Part shown: positions 23,034 through 34,584 of the stretch, one piece after another
Position numbering within the stretch: the stretch's first letter is position 1
Layout of the letters: every line of letters begins with the position of its first letter
Origin: Albifimbria verrucaria
Taxonomy: Eukaryota; Ascomycota; Sordariomycetes; Hypocreales; Stachybotryaceae
NCBI GenBank assembly: GCA_020081605.1
Contig: JAHREC010000045.1
Span: 2,666,001-2,730,000 of the forward strand
Length of the DNA stretch: 64,000 nucleotides
Direction of reading: 5' to 3'
Made by a program: the position numbers and the translations under genes
The notes under the pieces: generated by a model
What the model was told of the DNA's origin: nothing
The model's database searches: none
What the model saw: the letters and a program-made list of their open reading frames with translations, nothing else

Positions 23034-24476
23034 CTTTGAGAACCCTGCTCTATACTGATTCGTTGAATAGAAGAAAGCCACGCCAGGTGGTGAACAAGAA
23101 AAGGCGATCAAGGAAAGGCCAGGCGCTCTCTCTGAGAGTCTGCCCACGGAGCCAAGAAAGAGAATAAGAAACGAAAGGGCGAACCACAAACTAAAAGGCA
23201 CACACAAACACAACGATGCTCAACATGATGCCATCTCCGGGGCGAAACGGCTTGTATTTGTACGTCTTGGCGAGCATGGCAAGTCAAAACGGACGAGATC
23301 CGCACCACCCCGGAACAGCTAACAGGCCAGCGTTCTGGCAGCCTTATTGGCCACGGCTCACGGCAACTCTGTGGCGGCATCTCTTTCCGAGCCCGATCGA
23401 TGTGCCGTACCGAATATCAATTATTCCGTAGGCAAGGGTAGCGAGCGAGACGTTTCTGGTAATGCTTGATTCGATAAGTGTGAAACTTCAAACGTGGAGT
23501 GCGGCACTTGGGTGGAGCAAGGCGTCCCTAGCCTGCCAAAAGTCAGGGGCACATGAGAAGAATTCAGCTGGATGGAATCAATCTTCGGAATAGAGGCATC
23601 GGAATAACAATAATGATTGCAAGAAATAAATTGAGTACCTTTGCCGGTGGGCAAGGCCATGAACTCAGGTCAGATGAGAAATCTCAAGACACGGGTATAC
23701 TAGCGATAGCCAATCAAGGCCAGCATTTTCTTAGAAACTCTTCTTAGAAGAAGGCTCTATCAATTGCAGTGATTGACTAGTCTTTCACTCAACTCTGCTC
23801 AACCAGGCAACTGTTGCATGTCTTGCATTCTGCATCTCCGTGGTGCCATAGCACTTCATCCCACCGGGAAAACGGCAAGCGATTAACCAAGGGATTGCGT
23901 CTGCCACATCATCCCCATAGCTATGCCGGGTGCGCGGCAGATGCTTCGCAAGCGTTGTATACACAGCCATGCATCAAGTGGCCTCATCTAGACAGACCGG
24001 ACTATGCCGTGCCTGCCGTGTAGGACCAGAGAAAGGCCTGCATCGACATACCATGTGTTCGTTATGAAACAAGGACGCGAGGCGCATGGCGATCTTTAGG
24101 GGCTTCTGAAACTGGTTTCGGGCTGGCGCCAAATCGCCCTAGCGTGGGCTGCTGTAGGACAAGAAACACGACGACTCATCTGGACCCATGCAATCGGTAC
24201 GTCGGATTGTGGGAGACATGGGTTTTGTTTAACTGTGAGCGAGAATGTTGTGAGGATAATAACAAAGATTCAAGGCAGGAAGGGATGTTTACTATTCAAT
24301 TCCCTGACTTTGGACGAAGGAAAGGAATAGCACAGTAGCGATTTTTTATTTTATTGGAAGTGAATATGAACCAACCTGTAACAGAATGTGACAGACTAGA
24401 GATGTAAGACAAGGCGCTCCGATAATAACACCAATATCTGCCAGTAAAGAGAGCTGGCCCCAACGGTAGAGGAGAG
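23034..24476. other. Intergenic region, no gene seen
   Basis: Protease promoter and further upstream sequence, about 1.4 kb. Short open frames on both strands lack family resemblance. Confidence 0.45.
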
Positions 24477-25566
24477 TTATTGAGTTGCAATATTCGAGTC
24501 TGCTGAAGAAGCTAGATCATCTGCGGCGGAACTTTGCGTCATTGAGAAAAGGTATTTCACAATCTTGTCTTCCGCCATTAATTTACTGCGAAGCTTCTCA
24601 CTGGTCTCAGGATCGGCCAAGGCAACTGTGCGCAAAGGCTGAACTAGCTTCAACACTGACAGATCTGGCACATAAGACAACGGAGGATCTTCTCTGTCGT
24701 TGAAACAGGTCGGGAATAGGTGAGCATACCCCTTCCATGCGATCCGTTCCTTGATGCAGATGGCTGCGATGTTCTACAGCCACGAACGCGCAACTGTATC
24801 ATGATAAGTCAATGCGCAAGCCTGTACCCAGGAAAGAGTCGTCCTTTTTCATCATGCCTATTGAACACAACAAATTTGGCGTCAACTCCTTTTCCATAGC
24901 AATCGCACCAGAACCACGTAATCCCGCCAGTTTTTCGGTCTAGAACAGGCTTCAAGTACGCTGGCTTGCCTTTCAGTCGCTCGGGGCGAGGCTCCCGGGG
25001 TTTTGGGACGGGTAGTCGACGCTTTTTATTCTTTGCAAGCTCTTTGCGTTCTCGAAGTTTCCGACCTTTCTCAATGCGACGTGCACATTTTGAGGGTGGC
25101 AGATCTCGGGTGAAGGTGCCAACCCGTAGAGACATGTGCCTTGCAAGCGGCGGTTTCTTGAGAAAGATGTGGTTGGCAATCATTTCGTCCGTCCAGATAT
25201 GCCATGTGTTAGGTTGATCCGGCAAGGCAACATTATAATCCCTCGGGAACTCTCGAAATGATGCCAGCGCCCGCGTCCACAAAGCCTGGATGGGTCAGCC
25301 AGGCGCATGGATCTTACGTGGTGTAGGCAGACCTGAGCGACAGAGCCCTGACCAGGGAGCTCTTTGGTCTGCGTAACTTCGTGATAGAGAGCAACAATAT
25401 TATCGGCGCAATGACGCACTTCTTCAGGCAATGTGTTGAATTCATAGGGGCAGAAAACAGGCCAACAGATGATCTTGGGGCTATCATGAGGTGCTAGGAG
25501 CGAGAGTTGGTCGAATCGATCGATAATCTCCTAGTTCACAATATCAATGGTATCCGATGCTGACAT
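24477..25566 (-). CDS. Unrecognised protein gene with two in-frame amber codons
   Basis: I do not recognise this family. Reading from MSASDTIDIVN, with one base restored near 25295 and one near 24805, gives a continuous 364-codon frame without introns. The middle is strongly basic (RRIEKGRKLRERKELAKNKK), followed by KPAYLKPVLDRKTGGITWFW and a Cys-containing WCDCYGKGVD. The C-terminal third contains ICIKERIAWKGYAHLFP. Two TAG codons interrupt it, codon 12 (25531-25533) and one at 24774-24776, each in otherwise smooth protein sequence where CAG (Gln) would fit. Either the gene is inactivated by C-to-T changes, or these are base-call errors. Apparent 32-bp and 57-bp introns would be alternatives but are poorly formed. 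It might bind nucleic acid, judging only by the basic stretch. Confidence 0.5.
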
Positions 25567-26020
25567 TTTGCAGTAAGTTATATCCGTCAATTTTACAAAA
25601 TAATTGGTGGAACGCGCATATCGATGTTTGATCAAAGCTTGGACAGAGTTTGGTGAGCTGGTACAGGGTGGTGATCCAGGTTCATGGAGAGCAAGTGCAC
25701 CTTGACAGAACAACGAATACATACCTACCCATTGACATTCATCTTTACATCCTGAACACAACAATACCATCTAGCCAATACAAACAGATTATATAGGGTC
25801 TTAGTAATAAATGGCTACCAGTAACAACTTGTGAGACATAAGTAAGCATTATACGGTATACGATATACGAGATAAGAGTCATAGCGAGCCTCATTTCAAC
25901 ACGCTTCATATCCAACTCGCCTTGTTAGAGACCAACTACACAGAAACATTCAGAGAAGGACGATTAATGAAACAAATCCAACCCACACTATACGTGCCAT
26001 CTAGGCAGTTTCGAAATCCT
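25567..26020. other. Short intergenic region
   Basis: Lies between two genes on the same strand. It is AT-rich, including tandem ATACGATATACGA-like sequence near 25855-25870. No gene seen. Confidence 0.4.
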
Positions 26021-27400
26021 TCAGGCCGTCTCCTTCTGCTTATACTCACCTGCTCCAACCCTCTTGATCACGTCTTTCAGCGCCTTGGCTGCGAACTCGT
26101 AATCCTCGAGGTCGAGGTAAATCTGCGCGCTAAGTCGGACCCAGAAGCGCCCTTGGTCGGCATACGTTGCCACGAACGTCTTGTGGTCATCCATAAGCGT
26201 CTGCAGCATCCAGTTAAACGCCGTCACGGCCTCGTCTTGAGGCACCACTACGTCTCCTTCCTTCGCGCCCTCCCCAGCCTCGCCGATCCAAACGGGCAGC
26301 GCGACGTTGCCCATCGCACAGTTTCGCAGTGTGCCCGTCTTGTTTTCGAGCACGTGTGTGCCCAACTCCGAAGCCAGGTAGTCTGTTCCTCGCTTGTTCA
26401 GGTCCTTGAGGTATTCCATGATCTTCTCCTCTCCTCCAAGGACATCGCGACGCCACTCGATGGCGTCCTTGACGGTCAGATAACCCGAGTTATCCTTGGT
26501 GCCGACAAACTGGAAGTTGTTGACAAAGTGAGACTTCTCGTTGGGTGGCAAAGGATTTCGCAGCCCCTGCACCAGCTTGGGCTGATACCCATGGCTCGTC
26601 GCCAGCGTCGTGGGTAGCAGATGATGATTCCTCTCGGGGACGTAAAGATGGCACATCCACGCGCGGTAAAGAGCCACTTGTGGCAGTTTGAGACGAAGAA
26701 GTCTGGATCAGCAGCGCTCAGGTTCAACGGCACCATGCCGACACCCTGCGCGCCGTCCACGATGCTCATGACTCCTAGTTCCTTGCAAGCCTTGATCATG
26801 GCCTCCCATGGGAAAGCAACACCAGGCAGTGACGATACGACATCGAAAACGCAGGCCTTCGCACGCTTGCCGTCTGCCTCAATCTCCTTGACCGCATTCC
26901 TGAACTTTTCCAAGATCTCCTCGTCCTCGTAGGGGTACTTGAGCTCAATCACCTTGGTTGACAGTTTCCCTTTCGTGTAGTCGACAAGATAATACACCGT
27001 CTTGGCGCAAGCGGAATATATCGACGAGAAAAATACAACGACATCTTTTCCATCATCTGCCCACTCCAAATTGCGAAACACGGTGTTGATGCCGTCAGTG
27101 GCGTTGCTCACGAAAACGACCTCCCCGACGGGCGCATTTACGATCTCGGCAACTGCAGCCCGGGACTCGTCCAGCAGCTTTGGATAGTCGTAACGAATGA
27201 ATTGATCAGGCCGTGCCTCGGCTTGGTCCATGTAGGCACGTTGTTTGGCATAGAGGACCTTGGAGAGGGTGCCAAAAGAGCCTTGAGGGATATTGTTAGC
27301 CGTATCGTCGGACTACCCAATGAGAAGATGGGAACTCACCATGATTTAGATTCCGCCATTCGGGGTCAAATGGGAATTCGCTTTTGAGGTGGCCTCCCAT
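26021..27400 (-). CDS. PLP-dependent class V aminotransferase-fold enzyme (Egt2-like)
   Basis: Fold-type I PLP enzyme of about 440 residues of the isopenicillin-N-epimerase/cysteine-desulphurase group. The first exon ends in RNLNHGSFG, the substrate-binding start of the family. VFVSNATDGIN and the IVDGAQGVG aspartate contact the cofactor, and the PLP lysine lies in SNCHKWLF. Fungal proteins of this arrangement include Egt2, which cleaves hercynylcysteine sulfoxide in ergothioneine synthesis; that is my best guess, but closely related paralogues of unknown reaction exist. Intron 27282-27339 with GTGAGT donor. One base is missing in the GGGG run 26636-26639; restoring it joins AIFTSPERNHHLLPTT and gives 441 codons. 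The start at 27400 is the only Met before the conserved first exon. Likely cytosolic. Confidence 0.83.
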
Positions 27401-28816
27401 AGTCAAAACCTTCTTCTCATCTCCGCTAGCCTTGGGCCTCACGGGGAGGTTTGTTTCGTCAACGAAGTGGCCCATCTTGTATCTGCGGTGTCGAGGTTAT
27501 ATCTCTCAGATCAAGATGTCGAAAGAGTTACAAGAGAGGTTCCTGGACAATCCACGGCACTTGAACGTCCCACGTCTCGGTATATATATCTCCACTTCCA
27601 GCCAAGCCAGCTATCCACTCGCAAGCTTGACTCACGCAGGCTTTTAGCGGCCGCTGTCTACATACAGCGGGATGAGAATTGGTGTGACCAAGCGGTCTCC
27701 GCAAGTCCACAGGGACCGAGCTATTGTGCTCCGAACATCGCATTCGGTGTCAATTACGCCCTTTTTCAATAGCCGATGAGTGAAATGAACAATGCAAGGC
27801 TTGGCAGCGCCATGTGCCACGGCATTAGACTATGTCAATCATCCTGTCAAGTCCCGCAGTTTGGACCCTGAGCACTCGGTTAGATTGCTGCGGTTTACTG
27901 TCTTACGTACTGCAGTCAGCAAAGCAAGATCCTCCCCATCTACCATAAAGACACCTCATCCTTTGCCAGTGCGCAATCACTCAACAACTATAACCGTGTC
28001 ATCAGTTAAATTGGACAACTGCTATTTCGGTAACCCGTGTGAAGCAAGGTGAGTCACTAAATATTCTTGACAGTAGGCTACTTGCCCCTGCTGCTCCGCA
28101 ATGCTGGACAGCTGTCAACTTGAGAACATCCCTAGCGGCATGGATCGATAGAGTTAAGCGTCTTCTCAAGCAATTGAGTATGGGGAGTCAACCCGATGAT
28201 AGCCGATCGAAACGCCGACATTGGACCACGGGGCTGATATGCACACGTCGGCAGCAAGCCACTGCTTCAAGTAACTCCATTGCCGAACCAGCAGATATGC
28301 AGTCATTCAAGATTGATAATCAGACGTAGATTCATCAAGCCATACCTACTTGAAGCCATACCCTCCGACAACGGCCCACTACGTTCGCTAGCATCCCAGT
28401 CCAGTCATCAAACACTAATTGACAAGTCTTTGTGGATTGTAACCATGACTTGTAAGATCGTTTCATTGCTCGTTGTCTATAACCCATCCATAAACCAAGA
28501 TATCTGCTTCGCAGAGCAGTAAAACCAATACCTCCATCACTTCCTTCCTGGCCCTGCTTGACCTACTGTGCCAGTCGACCCCTTTCACCTCGCCGCATTG
28601 GCGTTCGCACCATCGCTGGACTGCTGTTCCTTAAACCCTCCAATGCTAGTGCCGCGTCTTCTTCAGCACCCCGTGTCGGTGTCAGCGGTATGCCGGCCGT
28701 AGCAATGATCCGTTCGGTAGGTCGTAGCGGCTGTGGCGGGGGCGGTCGGGCAGGCTTGTGATACGAGCCCAGAATATTATTGCGCGAAACCAAAGGCGTC
28801 AGGCCTCGTAGCATCT
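27401..28816. other. Intergenic region, no gene seen
   Basis: About 1.4 kb upstream of the Egt2-like gene and downstream of the sirtuin gene. Nothing coding is recognised. Confidence 0.45.
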
Positions 28817-31467
28817 CTACAATCTTAAAGTGCTGTCAACCACCCAAGTGGCGCTTGAGGGTTTGGGCGGAATATGTGTCTGCGGACCAGCAGGCGGGCT
28901 CTTGGGCTCCATTGGGTCAATTTTATAACCGCTCTGGGGCTGAGGCGAGTACGGTGCAAGTTGCAAGCTCAGCTCCGGTTTTGCAGGCTTGTTGCCTTCC
29001 GCTACAGCCGCCGAAGATGGTGCTCCCGCAGTAATTATTGTGCTTCCACGCTTCTTGCTGGAGGCAGGTGTCGTATCTGCGCCAAACATGCGTTTGGGTT
29101 TTCGTACTCGTGCATTCCCCTTGACTGAGTTGAGGATTGAATTCTCTTCCTCTGGCTGTTGTTGTTGTACCGTTGCTGGTGAGGATGCTTCTTCCTCTGC
29201 ATTAGCCTTGGGGGTAGCAGGTTCGGCCTTCTTGCGGCGCGCTCGTCCATGGTTGGGGTTGAGCGTCGAGGGTAGCTTCTTTGGCTTTTCTAACGCGCCA
29301 GGGGCTGATTTTCGAGGTCTCCTTATTTTGGGTTTCTCGCTGTCGTTTAATGGCTGGTCGGTCATCACTTCAATAGAAGATTCTGACAACGGCGTGACGG
29401 TCGATATTGAAGCACGCCTTGCAAGGGGCTCAGGAGGTACATTTCCGGTTATCCGGTGTAGGTCTGACAGAATTTTGAGCGTCCAGTAAGCACCAACGGC
29501 TTTTGTGTCCCGCAGTGCCACTGGGTATGCAGCCGGTGGCTTCTTGGTATCAAGCTTCTCGTTGTCGTCAGAAGTCCCGCCAGCTTCCCGCTTCTTCTTG
29601 GGCTTGGGAGGCTCTGGGTCCTGCCAGAGCTTAGGTACGCGCTCCTGTAGGTTGGCGACCCAAGCATCACAATCCCATTCCACCCAGTAGTCGATAACAT
29701 CACCCCATGAGCTCTCTGGGGCTTCGTAAAGTTGACAAATACCACTTTGCCGCCTTTCGTGTGGACCGCCTTTGCAAATTCACGAACCATTACCTTGAGT
29801 CCGTGAACGCGCAGGCTAGTGCCTAGAATCAGCAGCATATCAGGCTGCAGGGCAAGGTCATGCGTGACGATGGGGCTGATGAGGTGGGCGTTTGGGTGTT
29901 CCTCGCCGTAGAGTACAATGTCAGGTCGTAGCTTACCTACACCCAACGCACGTTTCCTCTCTCTTGGCGAGCCGCCGTGGCACCAGCGCAGTGAGGGCAC
30001 TCGGGCTGCTGACCTGAAAGGGTTTCATGCTCACGATCCGCGTCGTCCCACGAACAGACACGGCCGCACAAGAAGCATCGGAGCTGCTCAAGGGATCCAT
30101 GAAGGAATACACACTCCACACCAGAGCGCGACGCTTCTCGTTTCAGAGATGCGGTAGTTGGTTTGCTTTGGTCAGCGGTCGAGTCTTCCTCTGGCTTGAC
30201 CGCGTTCGTCTCTTCCAGCGACTGGTTGGTCGGCGGTTGACTTGACTCTGGAGCGGGCTCACTACTTTGGTCTGCCGGAACATCCGTAGCACCGGAAGCT
30301 TCTTCGACCATCTTATTCAGCTGCGCTGCGTTCGCAGTCGATCTTCGCGAAAAGCGACCACGCAAGCCCGGCCCGTCCTTCAAAGACGTGGAGAGGCCGA
30401 CCTTCTCCTCAATCTGATCAATGTTCTGGGTATAACAGCGCACCAGCTTCCCGCGATCCCGGAGGTGGCCGATGAAGCGATGGGAGCTGGTGGGCTTCAC
30501 GTCCTTAATCTTCTGTCGTAATGTCGTCGCAAAGGTATAGAAAACAGAGGTCCTCAAAGGGTCCGACCAGATGGCGGCGTCAAAGAGGTCCTTACCCTTC
30601 ATGTTTGGCAGGGCCCTGCTGCCACTGGAGTTTTGCGAGGAGGCAAGTGGGTTAGAGGGAGGGGTCTCGTCAACCTCTGAAGGAGGGTGCTGCCTTGACT
30701 TTCGGAGCTGGCATTGCTGGGAGATGAGGGCACCGAAGGCTCAAATATTATGGCAGGTGGTGATGAAAGTGGCGACGAGGGAGCGGCGTGCCAAGTAAAC
30801 GCGTGGAATCAAAGCTGGGTATCGGTTCGGGTGTCCTGGAGGGTCTTCCGGGGCGGAGAAGACAGAGGCGACGTGGGCACAAGCGAAATGGACAGCGGAT
30901 GCCGTTGTTTGGGCTGCGGAGTACACGAGCCTGAAGCATCGTCGTTTTCGCGATTAGACTGCGTAGAATTCCGCCGTGAGCCTGGTCGTGACGGGGTTTG
31001 ACTCGTTACAAGGTCGCTCCTAGGCCGGACAATGATAGTGTCGGGCTCGCAGACTTCAATGACCTCCTTGACCTGCTCGGCCTCGTCGCTCGACTCTGAA
31101 GGGATCTCAAGCTCTGGAGATATGCGACGACGCTTGGGCGGCGGAGCGTCCTCGGAGTCATCCGTCTTGTCGCTTTCGGAACGCGGCGAGGAAGATGGTG
31201 GCTGACGCGCCGCGGCGTCGAATTGGGCTTGGATTAGCGAGTACAGTCCATTTTCAGAACGAAAGTCCTGTCGAGGGAAGAACAGGTCAGTCCAACATCT
31301 CAACGGCGTCAGGATAAGAGGTGAGGTGGAGGTGAGCATACCGGAATGCCTGAATTGGTGCTGATACCAGCTCCGGTGACGACGACCACCTTGCGGGCCT
31401 TGAGCAGGCTTTGTGCGACATCCTGCAGCAGGTCGTCCGAGTCTGGAGCAATGTGCTGGGTCGGCAT
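28817..31467 (-). CDS. NAD-dependent sirtuin deacetylase, Hst3/Hst4-like
   Basis: Large class I sirtuin of about 860 residues. NAD-binding residues 32-36 are GAGIS, continuing into NSGIPDFRSENGLY. Later come TQNIDQIEEKVG, the catalytic His in FLHGSLEQLRC, a zinc site CFLCGRVC...CPHC, PDIVLYGE and GTSLRVHGLKVMV. Long Ser/Pro-rich inserts separate GLYSLIQAQFDAA from KGKDLFDAAIW, and a C-terminal tail of about 260 residues is basic with RKKRKP-like nuclear signals. Hst3/Hst4-type sirtuins remove H3K56 acetylation and act in genome stability, which suits this domain order (inference). One intron, 31268-31341. Six single-base losses are inferred, the clearest at 29971-29974 and 29718-29721; restoring them gives 861 codons. 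The start at 31467 gives MPTQHIAPDSDDLLQDVAQSL before the Rossmann fold. Confidence 0.88.
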
Positions 31468-32336
31468 GGTGGGCTATGGCGGCAACGGGTATAGACAAAG
31501 AGAGAATGCACGCGGGTGTTGGGTGCGTCGGCGGGGAACTGACTGCCAGCGAGCGGGTGCAGCGACGCGCTCGCCGCTTCGACGGGCTCTCAAAGCGCGA
31601 AGACGGTGGACCAAGAGAGCGGCGCAGTCGTCATTGTGTTGAAGCCAAGGTGAGGGAAGCTAGAGGCGAGAGACGCAGAAGATGCGCAGCGTCGGGCGGC
31701 CGGTGATGGGACCCCGAAGAGGCTGGCGTGAGGCGCGCGTATGTGTGTGCGAATTGTATTGGATCGTGTTGGCGTGGAGCTCCCGGCGAGTGCTCTCTAT
31801 TGAACGGGCTCGAGCACAGCAGAGCAAGGCTGGTGATGGCGTCTGGTCCTTTTCCCGCGCGGAGAGAACGGCTTGACCAAAGGCAAAGGAACCACTGTAA
31901 GCAAAAGCCACAGCCGGAACGCGATAGTCGGAAGAATGATGTTGTTGACGGTGTTTTGGCGCGCGGCGACACCCTGACCCTGGTCCGTCTCGGCAAAGCT
32001 AACAAGGCGAACAAAGCAGTTCCCCACCCGTCATGGAAATGTGGAGAGAAGCGGCGGTCTGGTTGGCCTGACTTGGCCTGTGCTTCCGCGACTGCGAAAC
32101 ATTTGCACCACGTTGGACGGACGGTGGCGGGCGGTGGGCGAATTGGAGGGCCATGATGCTCGAGGTTGGTGTTGAAAGAAGGGAAAGAGAATTTTCAGAT
32201 CTTTGCCCAGCAGAAATTTGTTTGCCCGTCTGATTATTGCTTTGCTCAGTGTTTCTACTGCCCAATCTTTGCTCGTCGGCTGGCTGCCAGCTGTTGAAAA
32301 GGTACGTCACTTTGAAAATCAGGGTACTTTGTCCGT

Positions 32337-32364
32337 GTACCTCGTCCCTTGTACCTCGTCCCTT
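32337..32364. repeat. Tandem duplication of a 14-bp unit
   Basis: Two adjacent copies of GTACCTCGTCCCTT. It lies in the sirtuin upstream region and is probably simple slippage. Confidence 0.6.
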
Positions 32365-32396
32365 GCACTCACGCAGATAAAGATAAGGGAGGTAGG

Positions 32397-32429
32397 TACC
32401 TTAGTACGAAGGAGCCAGGTACTAAGGTA
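32397..32429. repeat. 11-bp perfect inverted repeat with 11-nt spacer
   Basis: TACCTTAGTAC at 32397-32407 is the exact reverse complement of GTACTAAGGTA at 32419-32429. Related TACCTAAG/GGTACC words crowd the surrounding 80 bp. It could form a hairpin, or be a dimeric protein-binding site in the sirtuin upstream region. Confidence 0.55.
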
Positions 32430-32827
32430 GGTACCTAGTACCCTTACTTACAGTACATTGATTCACTGTCTCCTCCACCTTCACTTCCGTCTTGGTAACA
32501 TCTTCACTCTCACATCTTCTTCATCTCCTCGCATTGCTTTTTTTTTCTCCTTCTTTTTTCTATTTTCTTCTTCCTCTCCTTTCCGTTTCTTCCGTTTTAC
32601 TCATGATGCATGGTCATTTTAATCATTTCTGATAAAAGGCCCCTTGGTATTGACAATGACTCGCATCTCAGGCCCACAGCTTCGAGCATACCTACCAATA
32701 TTGTCAATCGATGCATCGCCCTCATACCGTCACTATCAAATGTTTAGACTCTTCATTCAAACGCAATCATTGCTTATCCTACACATTAACTTTATCTGTC
32801 TATGTCTATGTAATCTCAAAATCACCT

Positions 32828-34584
32828 CTACACGTCTAACAGAACCTGCAGAAACTTCTCAAAGTCTTTGGGCACTCCCAGTCCTGTCACCGCATCCCAT
32901 CCCGCCTTGGCCGGCCATCCACCGGGCGACTTTCCGTCCTTGAAGGTGCACGAGTAGCTGCTGCCCTCCGTCACGTCCTGCAGTGTTGCTCGTACCTTTT
33001 GTCGGTAAAGGATCTCGTTGATCCAGCCAAGCGCTGCCTTGCCCTTCCGCACACGCGCATCGTTGATTAGCGCGATCATGGAGGCCAGCAGCGGCGTGCT
33101 CGCGCTCGTTCCCTCCAAACGCACTATCCGCGATGCTGCAATGGTCAGGAACTGCGTTCCCACGGCTGAGATGTCGGGCAACGCGCGCATGCTGCAGTTG
33201 TAGTAGGGCTGCAGGAACCCATTCAGTGACGTGACGTACTTGGGCACAACCTCATTCTGCCACGATGGGCGTGCAAAGTACTGTGAGAAGCCACCGCCAC
33301 TGAAACCTGCCGCTGACGGCGGCTCCGCTCCATTTTGCGTCGCTCCCACTCCTGTCACCCAAGGGCATGATGCGGGAAACACCGCCATGGCCACGTCCTT
33401 GTTACTGCCATCGTTGGTGCGGCAGTTGGAGTTGCAGGCACCTCGGGCGCCACCGTCACCAGATCCGCTCAGGATGGTCGTGCCGCGCGCAGTGAGCAGG
33501 CCGAAAAGATCGCAGACGCGTAGCGCGTATGGCTTCGGCACGGAGAGCTCATCGTCGGCGTAGGAGATGGATAGGACATCAGGAAGTTCCTCGTCCGACA
33601 AGTCGAGCAGGTAGTACAAAAACTCAAGGTAAGGCTCGTTGTCAGTGAACTCCTCGGCATACGGCTTTCCAGATTCGTTCAGCTTGACACCGCGGCCGCC
33701 AGTAGAGTAATACGTAATATCAGCCGGATAACCCAGAGCCATGGTATAGTCCAAGTCCAGCGCCGCCTCGAGGCCCGACTTAGCCGCGTCCTGGAGGTTC
33801 TGCCCACCATTGACCAATTCAACCGAGAAATTGTACCCTTGGCTGCAATATCCGGGGCCGTGCTGTTGAGGAACTGGTGCAGGTCCCTATAGTTTCCGTA
33901 TTCTTCCAAGAATCCCGCAATGCCGAGACGGATCGATGACTTTCCGTCAGGCGTGGTGTAGTTCAAGTTGTACAGCTCGCGAATGCACTGAGGCGTCACG
34001 CCCCTTGCGCAAGGGACATCCGCCCGTGCAGCCAGCTGCTGCTCCGAGACCAGCGGCGACTCCGCCGTCAGTTCGTTCTTGGGAATCATAAAGTTGGCGA
34101 TGGGGTGGACAAAGCTAATGGCGTCGGCCAGCTTCTTGGGGATCGAGTATTCTTTCGTTCGCAGCACAGGCTCCTGCTCCTCAAAAGCGTACCGGCTGAG
34201 CTTCATCTCCAATAGCGGTTCAGCCTCGCCAACTGTAGTGTGGACGTGGACCCAGTCCTTATCCGCTTTCGCATTGGTGATGCCGTTCTCCGCGAGCCAC
34301 TCCAGGATTTCGTCAATGTCTTGTTGATCGGGCGTTCGAAGCGAGTCGGTTTCATCTTTCGAAAGGAAGACTCCCGACCTGATCTTGGTCTCGAGGCCAC
34401 TGAGCTCGGGTTGACGCAGAGCAATGGACAGTCGTAGTCTATCATCCGAGTTCACTTCGTCTTGCAACTGCTTCCAACCCTCGGGAATCATCGAGGCCTT
34501 CTCACGAATGACGCAGTTTGCGGATTTGGAGCCTAGGCTCAACCCCGTGAGGGCCAAGGCCGTCAGAAATGATCTCACAGCCAT
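32828..34584 (-). CDS. Secreted sedolisin (S53), tripeptidyl-peptidase type
   Basis: A 585-residue prepro-sedolisin without introns. A signal peptide (MAVRSFLTALALTGLSLGS) precedes a pro-domain with DWVHVHTTVGEAEPLL and YSIPKKLADAISFVHP. The catalytic part holds the Glu-Asp pair in GLEAALDLDYTMA (around residue 270), the oxyanion Asp in SGSGDGGARG, and the nucleophile Ser in EGTSASTPLLASM (around residue 490). A Ca2+-binding aspartate lies in GWDAVTGLGVP near the C-terminus. Such enzymes release tripeptides from protein N-termini at acid pH and pair functionally with the aspartic protease at 21.7-23.0 kb. One base is missing at the run 33836-33838; restoring it joins the pro-domain to YNFSVELVNGGQN and gives 586 codons. 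Confidence 0.92.

Larger units (their letters stand above)
31468..32827. other. Intergenic region with T-rich tract and small repeats
   Basis: About 1.36 kb. It includes two adjacent copies of GTACCTCGTCCCTT near 32337-32364, an inverted repeat at 32397-32429, and a T/C-rich tract around 32505-32600 with a run of about ten T. No gene seen. Confidence 0.5.

Noticed and set aside
25286..25317. A 32-bp intron in the unrecognised gene
   Set aside because: It is shorter than usual fungal introns, and one restored base in a CCC run gives a continuous frame without it.
24477..25566. Reassignment of TAG and TAA to glutamine
   Set aside because: Several intact genes here end normally in TAA or TAG, and only three internal stops are seen. 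A code change would be expected to show throughout.
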